A DNA stretch of 64,000 nt from O2-02-FULL-42-9 sp038043025 (GTDB lineage Bacteria > Pseudomonadota > Gammaproteobacteria > UBA12402): positions 1 to 64,000 of the forward strand of contig JBBTCW010000006.1 of assembly GCA_038043025.1 (NCBI GenBank). The letters run 5' to 3'. This document shows, piece after piece, positions 8,254 through 15,134 of the stretch. Each line of letters begins with the position of its first letter. The first letter of the stretch is position 1. The notes below the pieces were generated by a model, which was given only the letters and a program-made list of their open reading frames with translations, had not been told where the DNA came from and did not search any database. The translations under genes and the position numbers were made by a program.

Positions 8254-9378
8254 ATGGTTGCACGACTCGCAAGTCCACGTCATTTTCTGATGAGTCCAGA
8301 ATTGACTCGCCCTGATTGGTTAAAAATGAGGCAGAGGAATTCTAAATTTTTATGGCTAGATAAAAATGAAAATACGGATCCGACGTTGCGGCGATTAATT
8401 GATCAGCTTGTTGGTGAGCTGGATTCATCGGTGTATTCAATTTATCCCGATAATGGAGTACTTTACCGCAAGTTGGGGGAGCATCTCAATGTTTTACCAG
8501 AGCAGGTGATTTTAACGCCGGGGTCAGATGGTGCGATTCGTTCCTTATTTGAAGCGTATGTAGCGCCAGAGGATGTGGTGATACATGTGCAGCCGACATT
8601 TGCGATGTATACTGTATATTGTCAAATATACGGAGCCAAGCCTGTGGTGATGGATTATCAGCCTTCTACAATTGGTCCAATTTTAGATGTTGATGCCTTT
8701 GTATGTGCAATAAAAACGCATCAGCCGAAATTGGTTTGTTTAGCCAATCCAGGCAGTCCGACGGGCACTGTTTTGCCAGCAAATGAGTTACGGCGCATAA
8801 TTGAAGCAACGGCCGATGTGAGTGGTATTATGTTGGTGGATGAAGCTTATTATCCCTTTTATTCAAAAACAGTTGTTGGTTGGTTGTCAGAATACAAACA
8901 TTTAGTGGTGGCGAGAAGTTTTGCAAAAGCTTGGGGTTTAGCTGGTTTTCGCGTGGGTTGTGCAATTGGTTCTTCAGACGTGATAGGCATTTTGCATAAA
9001 ATTCGTCCTATGTATGAAGTAAATACATTAGCCATTTGTATGTTAGAGAAAATGTTAGATTATTATGATGAGGTATTACAATCTGTCAAACGACTTGAAA
9101 AAGGCAAGCAATATTTTTTAGACGCCATGGAGCAATTAGGGTTGCAGACGTTGCGTGGATATGGAAATTTTTTGCATGTTGCTTTTGGTGTATATGCACA
9201 TGCTGTACATACGGTATTGGCAGATAAAGTGCTTTATCGTTTGGAGTTTAACGATCCCTGCTTAAAAGGATTTAGTCGTTTTACAACGACGACTGAAGAG
9301 TTGTTCAAGCCTATCGTTGATGTTATTAGTAAGGTCGTAAATACCGTAAATGCTAAAGAGGTGTTAACGGATGCGTGA
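8254..9378 (+). CDS. PLP-dependent aminotransferase, histidinol-phosphate type (class I/II)
   Basis: A 374-residue fold-type I aminotransferase. The PLP lysine is Lys225 in SFAKAWGLAGFRVG, the cofactor Asp is Asp196 in VDEAYYPF, and ANPGSPTGT provides the conserved Asn/Pro loop. GAGGAAG precedes the ATG. It belongs to the histidinol-phosphate aminotransferase-like branch rather than to the DegT branch usual for sugar aminotransferases. It starts a run of seven genes with two Gfo/Idh oxidoreductases, a KdsB-like enzyme, an SDR, a dehydroquinate-synthase-like cyclase and a hydroxyacid dehydrogenase, so the substrate is probably a keto sugar or keto-cyclitol. Function inferred from context. Confidence 0.82.
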   Translation: MVARLASPRHFLMSPELTRPDWLKMRQRNSKFLWLDKNENTDPTLRRLIDQLVGELDSSVYSIYPDNGVLYRKLGEHLNVLPEQVILTPGSDGAIRSLFEAYVAPEDVVIHVQPTFAMYTVYCQIYGAKPVVMDYQPSTIGPILDVDAFVCAIKTHQPKLVCLANPGSPTGTVLPANELRRIIEATADVSGIMLVDEAYYPFYSKTVVGWLSEYKHLVVARSFAKAWGLAGFRVGCAIGSSDVIGILHKIRPMYEVNTLAICMLEKMLDYYDEVLQSVKRLEKGKQYFLDAMEQLGLQTLRGYGNFLHVAFGVYAHAVHTVLADKVLYRLEFNDPCLKGFSRFTTTTEELFKPIVDVISKVVNTVNAKEVLTDA

Positions 9379-10471
9379 CAATATAAAAGTAGCTCTAATC
9401 GGTTGTGGACGAATTGCCGGCCACCATTGTCGGTCTATTCAGTTGGTTGATGGTATTGAGCTGGTGGCAGTATGTGATTTATTGGAAGAAAAAGCAAAAA
9501 ATTATGGTCAGCAATATCATATTCCTTGGTATACCAATTATCATGATATGTTAACCGAAATGCCGGAAATTTTAGTGGTTGCAGTGATTACACCGTCAGG
9601 CATGCACTATGAACATGCTATGGATATTATGCAAAGATATAGAAAACATCTTGTGATAGAGAAGCCAACTTTTTTGAGACCTGATCATTTGTGTTCAGTG
9701 TATCATTTGGCAGAAACGTTGAATTTAAAAATTTTTCCTGTTTTTCAAAATCGCTATAATAAAGCAGTTAATCGCGTAAAACAGGCGCTGGAGACAGGGG
9801 AGCTTGGAAAAATATATTTATCCGCTGTGCGTGTGCGTTGGTGTCGGCCTCAGTATTATTATGAATTGGCACCTTGGAGAGGTACTTTTTCTCATGATGG
9901 GGGTGCGTTAACGAATCAGGGGGTTCACCATGTTGATTTACTGCGATATTTAGGCGGGGAAATTAAACGTGTTAATTGTACGATGCACACATTCGAATTA
10001 AATATTGAAGTGGAAAATGCGGCGATTGCAACATTTGAATATGAGAGTGGAGCTTTAGGTACGGTGGAAGTGACGACCGCAGCACGTCCTTTAGATTTCG
10101 AAGCGTCTATATCTATTGTTGGTTCTAAGGGATTAGCTCAAATTGGCGGAATTGCTGTCAACGAACTGCAGATTTTTACACCAGACCCCGCGGCTTGTCA
10201 TATGTTTAGTGAAGATTTTTCAGGCTGTGTCTATGGGAATGGTCATCAACAAATTTATAGAAATATTGTTTCTGACCTTAATGGTCAGGTAGATTATCCG
10301 ATTGATCAAAGCAACTGTTTGCACACGATTACTCTTTTGAATGCGTTTTATCGTTCGGACGAGGTGTGTCATTGGGTTGATTTGAGCGATCATCCACAAT
10401 CTGCTCGGTTAGGTCGAAAGAATGAGTCCGTTGCGCAATTATATCGCACACCCGTTTTGCTTGAGGTGTAG
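9371..10471 (+). CDS. Gfo/Idh/MocA-family oxidoreductase, WlbA/WbpB-like
   Basis: A 366-residue NAD(P)-dependent oxidoreductase. It has the N-terminal GCGRIAGHH Rossmann motif, the EKPTF motif with the catalytic-type Lys at residue 98, and FQNRYNKAV, followed by GGALTNQGVHHVDLL. These last segments resemble the WlbA/WbpB enzymes that oxidise the 3-OH of UDP-GlcNAcA before transamination. The start overlaps the end of the aminotransferase gene (ATGCGTGA), so the two are probably translationally coupled and may act in sequence: oxidation, then transamination. Confidence 0.8.
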   Translation: MRDNIKVALIGCGRIAGHHCRSIQLVDGIELVAVCDLLEEKAKNYGQQYHIPWYTNYHDMLTEMPEILVVAVITPSGMHYEHAMDIMQRYRKHLVIEKPTFLRPDHLCSVYHLAETLNLKIFPVFQNRYNKAVNRVKQALETGELGKIYLSAVRVRWCRPQYYYELAPWRGTFSHDGGALTNQGVHHVDLLRYLGGEIKRVNCTMHTFELNIEVENAAIATFEYESGALGTVEVTTAARPLDFEASISIVGSKGLAQIGGIAVNELQIFTPDPAACHMFSEDFSGCVYGNGHQQIYRNIVSDLNGQVDYPIDQSNCLHTITLLNAFYRSDEVCHWVDLSDHPQSARLGRKNESVAQLYRTPVLLEV

Positions 10472-10474
10472 CCG

Positions 10475-11539
10475 ATGAATAGAAAATTAAGAGTTGGCAT
10501 TGCGGGTTATGGTGTGGTTGGAAAACGTCGTTATCAATTTGTTAATGAACATCCTCATATGCAAGTCATTGCCGTATGTGATAAGACATTTTCAGCGAAG
10601 GGTCAATTCAATAATGCTGTTCGATATTATCAGCATTACACAGAACTTCTGGAAGAAAACTTGGATGTTTTGTTTGTTTGTTTGACGAATGATATGGCCG
10701 CTCTTGTTACTATTGCAGGACTGGAGAAAAAATTTCATGTTTTTTGTGAGAAACCTCCCGGTAGAGATGTCCAGGATATTATAAATGTGCTTTATTGTGA
10801 GAAGAAATATCCGCATCTAAAATTGAAATATGGATTTAATCATCGGTATCATGATTCGGTTATCGATGCTTTGCGTATTATTAAAAATAAAGAATTAGGC
10901 GCGATTATCGATCTAAAAGGTACCTATGGAAAATCTAAAATAATTTCTTTTGGGCAAGGTTCTGATTGGCGGACGCACCGTTCTATTGCGGGTGGGGGCA
11001 TTTTATTGGATCAGGGTATTCACATGGTAGATCTTTTGCGAATTTTTGCAGGAGAATTCTCCGAGGTATATAGTTTTATTTCTAATGATTTCTGGGGGCA
11101 TGACGTGGAAGATAATGCTTATGCATTGATGCGTACGGCAGATAAAAAAGTGGCTTTTTTACACTCTTCTGCCACGCAATGGCGACATCGTTTTTGGTTG
11201 GATGTTACGTTAGAGCGAGGGGGGCTTGTTTTGAGTGGGATATTGTCGGGTACGAAAAGTTATGGTGCTGAAACATTGAAGATTATTTGGAACAGTAATG
11301 ATGGTGTTGGCGATCCCAGAGAACAGACGACCGTATATAATGAAGATAATTCTTGGCGTCGAGAAATTGATGAGTTTGCACAAGCTATTTTATACGATTT
11401 GCCGATTCAACATGGCACCTCAAAAGATGCATTGAAAACAATGCAATTGGTTTATCGGATTTATTGCGCAGATACTCATTGGCAGAAAACGTGGAATATT
11501 TCAGATGAGTGGTTGGAGTTAGCAATAACCGATATATAA
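10475..11539 (+). CDS. Gfo/Idh/MocA-family oxidoreductase
   Basis: A 354-residue second Gfo/Idh/MocA protein with GYGVVGKRRYQF at the N-terminus, FCEKPPGRDV around residue 92 and GGGILLDQGIHMVDLLR as the substrate-site segment. It is only distantly similar to its neighbour at 9371 and lies 3 bp after it, so the pair probably act on different carbons of the same pathway intermediate. The exact substrate cannot be told from sequence. A palindromic repeat follows 6 bp after the stop. Confidence 0.78.
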   Translation: MNRKLRVGIAGYGVVGKRRYQFVNEHPHMQVIAVCDKTFSAKGQFNNAVRYYQHYTELLEENLDVLFVCLTNDMAALVTIAGLEKKFHVFCEKPPGRDVQDIINVLYCEKKYPHLKLKYGFNHRYHDSVIDALRIIKNKELGAIIDLKGTYGKSKIISFGQGSDWRTHRSIAGGGILLDQGIHMVDLLRIFAGEFSEVYSFISNDFWGHDVEDNAYALMRTADKKVAFLHSSATQWRHRFWLDVTLERGGLVLSGILSGTKSYGAETLKIIWNSNDGVGDPREQTTVYNEDNSWRREIDEFAQAILYDLPIQHGTSKDALKTMQLVYRIYCADTHWQKTWNISDEWLELAITDI

Positions 11540-11545
11540 AGCATA

Positions 11546-11570
11546 AAATCTCTGTTGTTTGCAGCGGAGG
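11546..11570 (+). repeat. CTTG-loop palindromic repeat, degenerate copy B
   Basis: AAATCTCTGTTG-TTTG-CAGCGGAGG matches the core of the repeat units at 1615 and 46767 but lacks the GTTGTTGAAAAA tail and has a TTTG loop. It sits in the short gap between the second Gfo/Idh gene and the KdsB-like gene. Confidence 0.5.
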
Positions 11571-11587
11571 GAAGAGGGGTGAAGGAT

Positions 11588-12352
11588 ATGAAAATTATTG
11601 GTATAGTACCAGCGCGGATGGCATCCAGTCGATTTCCAGGCAAGCCACTCGCTTTAATTTGCGGTAGACCGATGGTTGAGCATGTGTTTTGTCGTGCGAA
11701 AATGTTTTCTCGTTGGGATGGTCTTTATATGGCGACGTGTGATGAGGAAATAGCGCAATTGGCCAAAATGAAAGATTTTCCAGTTATTATGACTTCCAAT
11801 AAACATACGCGTTGTTTGGATCGTGTGGCAGAAGCGACAGGTAAATGTGGTCAAACGATTGATGATGGTGATGTGATTATCTGTGTGCAGGGTGATGAAC
11901 CGATGTTAGAGCCTGCGATGATAGAAGCGAGCATTCGGCCACTTTTCTTAGATGATGGGGTGAATGGTACAGTGTTAGCAATGGAAATTGTCGATGAAGA
12001 ACAATTTAAAAATTCTGATACGGTAAAAATTGTTCATGATATGAAAGGAGATGTGCTATATACCTCAAGAAGTGCAATTCCTTATTGTAAGCATTTTGGA
12101 CGAGATATCGGAGCTCGTCGGATTTATGGTATTTTTGCTTTTCGATGGGGATTTTTGAAATTATTTACTCATTTGCCTGAGTCGCCGTTAGAATTACAGG
12201 AATCCTGTGATAGCAATCGGATTATAGATCATGGATATAAACAGAGAATTGCGCCTTATCCGTTTAAGCCATCGTTTTCTGTTGATAATCCTCATGATTT
12301 AATTAAGGTTGAGCAATATATGAAGAGAGATTTATTATGGGGGAAGTATTGA
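11588..12352 (+). CDS. KdsB-like CMP-sugar synthetase (3-deoxy-manno-octulosonate cytidylyltransferase family)
   Basis: A 254-residue protein with the cytidylyltransferase signature PARMASSRFPGKPL at the N-terminus and VQGDEPM for metal binding, close in length to E. coli KdsB (about 248 residues). The start at 11588 (MKIIGIVPARM) is chosen over 11555 because the family begins there and GAAGG precedes it. KdsB activates Kdo as CMP-Kdo. A copy here, among cyclase and dehydrogenase genes rather than with kdsA or waaA, suggests a modified Kdo-like acid or other ulosonate. Whether the substrate is Kdo itself cannot be decided from sequence. Confidence 0.8.
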   Translation: MKIIGIVPARMASSRFPGKPLALICGRPMVEHVFCRAKMFSRWDGLYMATCDEEIAQLAKMKDFPVIMTSNKHTRCLDRVAEATGKCGQTIDDGDVIICVQGDEPMLEPAMIEASIRPLFLDDGVNGTVLAMEIVDEEQFKNSDTVKIVHDMKGDVLYTSRSAIPYCKHFGRDIGARRIYGIFAFRWGFLKLFTHLPESPLELQESCDSNRIIDHGYKQRIAPYPFKPSFSVDNPHDLIKVEQYMKRDLLWGKY

Positions 12353-12355
12353 AAA

Positions 12356-13075
12356 ATGAGTAAATCTTTAGAAGGCTTATTAGCAATTGTAACAGGCGCA
12401 ACGCGTGGAATTGGTGCAGCAATAGCCGTTCGGCTACAAAAAGAAGGGGCGTGCGTCGTAGGTACGGGCTCACAGAATACGGGGAAGATGCCGGTCGGTT
12501 GTGAATATTGTCAGGCTGATTTCTCTTCAGAAGCGTCTATTTGTAAGTTTGCGGATATGATTAAACAGCGACGACCTGATATTTTGATTAATAACGCAGG
12601 TATCAATAAAGCGGGAAAATTTGAAGAGATTGCTTTAGCAGATTTTAAACGTATTCAGCAGATTAATTTATTCGCACCCTTTGTATTATGTCAGGCTGCG
12701 GTTATTGGAATGAGGGAAAAAAAATGGGGTCGTATCGTCAATATTTCTTCAATTTATGGAAAAATTAGCCGAGCTTATAGGGCGGCTTATTCAGCCAGTA
12801 AATTTGGGTTGGATGGCATGACGATAGCGCTAGCAGCCGAATTTGGTGCGCTGAATGTTTTGGCAAATAGTGTTGCGCCGGGATTTGTTGATACAGAAAT
12901 GACGAGGCATATGTTGGGAGAGGATGGTATAAGGAAAATGGTTTCACAGGTTCCTGTGCCACGATTAGGTACGGTTCAAGAAATTGCTGAATTAGTGCTG
13001 TGGTTAGCGAGTCCTCAAAATACTTTTGTGAATGGACAAAATATTGCAATTGATGGGGGATATACGCGTGTCTGA
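12356..13075 (+). CDS. SDR-family oxidoreductase
   Basis: A 239-residue classical SDR with TGATRGIG, NNAG, ISSIYG and the catalytic YSASK, ending in VNGQNIAIDGGYTRV. It is FabG-like in sequence, but its neighbours (KdsB-like enzyme 3 bp upstream, cyclase overlapping downstream) argue for a sugar or cyclitol dehydrogenase. Its last codons overlap the GTG start of the next gene (GTGTCTGA). Confidence 0.8.
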   Translation: MSKSLEGLLAIVTGATRGIGAAIAVRLQKEGACVVGTGSQNTGKMPVGCEYCQADFSSEASICKFADMIKQRRPDILINNAGINKAGKFEEIALADFKRIQQINLFAPFVLCQAAVIGMREKKWGRIVNISSIYGKISRAYRAAYSASKFGLDGMTIALAAEFGALNVLANSVAPGFVDTEMTRHMLGEDGIRKMVSQVPVPRLGTVQEIAELVLWLASPQNTFVNGQNIAIDGGYTRV

Positions 13076-14159
13076 ATTTTTTGAGATTAATGCACATACT
13101 GGCAACTATCGGGTCGTTTTTGAAAAGGATGTCATGCATTATCTTGCGAGAGATGTTGATAAAATAGCACATCTGATTATTGACAAGAATGTGATGTCTT
13201 TGTATCAAAAACGATTACAGCCGATATTATTGCAGGCGGCCTCGGTTCTGTGTATTGAGACGGCAGAATCCGCAAAATCATTGGAACAGCTTCCAGAGTA
13301 TGTTAAATTTCTAACTGCGCATCAATTGCGGCGTGATCATCGGTTGATTGCCATTGGCGGAGGGGTTGTCCAAGATATTACGTGTTTTTTAGCTGCAACA
13401 ATTTTACGAGGGGTAAAATGGTGTTTTTATCCTACGACGTTGCTGGCGCAAGCAGATTCTTGTATTGGTTCAAAAAGTTCACTGAATTGCGGGGATATTA
13501 AAAATATTTTGGGCACGTTTACGCCGCCAGAAAAAGTTATTATTGACGTGTTATTTTTGGATACTTTAAAAAAATGTGATTTACAATCGGGGATGGGTGA
13601 GATGTTGAAAGTGCATGCGATTGATTCGCCCCAAGCGTTTGACAAAATTGCTCAGGATTATCATGCCATATTTGAAGATCGTGCGCTGATGATAAAATAT
13701 ATTCGTCGTTCACTGGAAATAAAGAAATATTATATAGAAATAGATGAATTTGATCGTCATGAACGCAATGTCATGAATTATGGTCATAGTTTTGGTCATG
13801 CGATTGAATCGGCGACTTATTATAAGATTCCTCATGGAATCGCGGTGAGTATGGGTATGGACATGGCTAATTATATATCTCCCCAGCTTAAGCTGGGGAG
13901 AAAGGATACCTATTTGCGTATGCATGATATCTTGAATGAAAATTATAATGATTTTCGTGATATTGATATTTCAACAATTCGGTTTTTTGAGGCGCTCTCT
14001 AAGGATAAGAAAAATTTAGGTCAACAGGCACTTGCGCTGATATTGCCGGACGAGCAAGGTAGAATTGGCAAACATATTTGTAATGATAGTAAAGTTGTTT
14101 ATGAAATTTGTTTGCAATATTTTAAACATATGACTTTAGAGAAAATTAATATAGGATAA
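13068..14159 (+). CDS. 3-dehydroquinate synthase-like sugar-phosphate cyclase
   Basis: A 363-residue member of the dehydroquinate synthase superfamily. NAD-binding GGGVVQDITCFLAAT, then PTTLLAQADSCIGSKSS, KNILGTF, GMGEMLKVHAID and NYGHSFGHAIES with a later PHG retain the Glu/His/His metal ligands of DHQS. The GTG at 13068 is favoured because GGGGGA lies 7 bases upstream and it overlaps the SDR stop. True AroB is a housekeeping enzyme; a divergent copy inside a polysaccharide locus is more likely a sugar-phosphate cyclase that closes a heptulose or similar into a carbocycle, or a related dehydrogenase. A perfect 24-bp palindrome lies inside the gene at 13878-13901. Confidence 0.75.
   Translation: MSEFFEINAHTGNYRVVFEKDVMHYLARDVDKIAHLIIDKNVMSLYQKRLQPILLQAASVLCIETAESAKSLEQLPEYVKFLTAHQLRRDHRLIAIGGGVVQDITCFLAATILRGVKWCFYPTTLLAQADSCIGSKSSLNCGDIKNILGTFTPPEKVIIDVLFLDTLKKCDLQSGMGEMLKVHAIDSPQAFDKIAQDYHAIFEDRALMIKYIRRSLEIKKYYIEIDEFDRHERNVMNYGHSFGHAIESATYYKIPHGIAVSMGMDMANYISPQLKLGRKDTYLRMHDILNENYNDFRDIDISTIRFFEALSKDKKNLGQQALALILPDEQGRIGKHICNDSKVVYEICLQYFKHMTLEKINIG
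13878..13901 (+). repeat. Perfect 24-bp palindrome inside the cyclase gene
   Basis: Half-site TCTCCCCAGCTT followed directly by its exact reverse complement. It encodes SPQLKLGR in the cyclase reading frame. Neighbouring third-position choices are otherwise AT-rich, so this GC-rich stretch stands out. Confidence 0.75.
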
Positions 14160-14163
14160 TCAA

Positions 14164-15111
14164 ATGCGTATAGCCGTAACGTCTCGTTCTTTTTCTCAAC
14201 ATCCACAATTGCGCGTTGAATTATTAAATCGTTACAAAAACGTGACCTTTAATGATTGGGGCTTGGCGCTTTCTGGCGACACATTGATCGATTATTTGCG
14301 CGGTCATGATAGAGCAATCATTGGTCTGGAAGTAGTTGACGCAATGCTTTTATCAAGGGTGCCAGAATTAAAGGTGATTTCTAAGATGGGCGTGGGGATT
14401 GATTCGATCGATTTAAATGCGTTAGCAAAATATCAGGTTGCATTGTCAAGCACGCCTGGGGCAAATAAACGTTCTGTTTCAGAGTTGGTTATTGCTTTTG
14501 CGATTTTGATGTTGCGTCATATTTTCGTTTCACATAAAAATTTATTAGCGGGTACGTTCAAGCAAATCAAAGGAAATCAATTGTCAGAAAAAGTCGTCGG
14601 TATTATTGGGTTTGGAGCGATCGGACAGGATTTATGCGCATTGTTACAGGCTTTTAATTGTCGGGTGTTGGTTTATGATGTTGCTTGTACAGAAGTATTT
14701 TGTAAATCGCATCATGCGCAATTAGTGTCGATTGAGGAACTTTTAAAAAATGCAGATATCGTGACATTGCATGTTCCATTGAATGGCTCAACAAAAAACT
14801 TGCTTAATGCGGGGCGTCTTCGTTTGATGAAGAAATCCGCTATTTTAATTAATACGGCTCGTGGAGGATTGGTGGATGAAGCGGCTTTACAGGTGTTATT
14901 AGAGGCAGGAGATATTTGTGGGGCTGCATTTGACGTGTTTTCTGTAGAGCCCCCTGAGAATAAGTCGCTTTTAAATTTACCCAATTTTTTTTCAACTCCC
15001 CATATTGGAGGGGGCACGGAAGAAGCCATTTTGGCTATGGGGGTGGCGGCGATTGAAGGGCTGGATATGGCGGTTATCCCACGAATGAGTGAGACTGTTG
15101 TTGCGCAATAA
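14164..15111 (+). CDS. D-2-hydroxyacid dehydrogenase family protein (SerA-like)
   Basis: A 315-residue NAD-dependent D-isomer hydroxyacid dehydrogenase. It has GIIGFGAIGQ for nucleotide binding, the active-site Arg in NTARGGLVDE, the Glu in SVEPPENK and the His in STPHIGGGT. It lies 4 bp after the cyclase gene, ending the 8254-15111 run. It may oxidise or reduce a 2-hydroxyacid group of an aldonate or ulosonate intermediate, consistent with the KdsB-like enzyme. No ACT domain is present, so it is not a full-length regulated SerA. Confidence 0.8.
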   Translation: MRIAVTSRSFSQHPQLRVELLNRYKNVTFNDWGLALSGDTLIDYLRGHDRAIIGLEVVDAMLLSRVPELKVISKMGVGIDSIDLNALAKYQVALSSTPGANKRSVSELVIAFAILMLRHIFVSHKNLLAGTFKQIKGNQLSEKVVGIIGFGAIGQDLCALLQAFNCRVLVYDVACTEVFCKSHHAQLVSIEELLKNADIVTLHVPLNGSTKNLLNAGRLRLMKKSAILINTARGGLVDEAALQVLLEAGDICGAAFDVFSVEPPENKSLLNLPNFFSTPHIGGGTEEAILAMGVAAIEGLDMAVIPRMSETVVAQ

Positions 15112-15134
15112 TTATTTATTTAAGTTGAAAGATA

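Noticed and set aside
12765..13208. 147-codon minus-strand frame across the SDR/cyclase junction
   Set aside because: Antisense to two well-supported genes; no recognisable motif or ribosome site.
13068..14159. Housekeeping AroB of the shikimate pathway
   Set aside because: Motifs are AroB-like but diverged (GSKSSLN, CFLAAT) and the gene sits inside a sugar pathway with overlapping neighbours; no other aro gene is near.
8254..15111. Assignment as the Shewanella 8-amino-Kdo (kdnA/kdnB/kdsB) pathway
   Set aside because: The aminotransferase is of the histidinol-phosphate type, and the cyclase-like protein has dehydroquinate synthase motifs rather than those of the KdnB alcohol dehydrogenase; extra oxidoreductases also do not fit.
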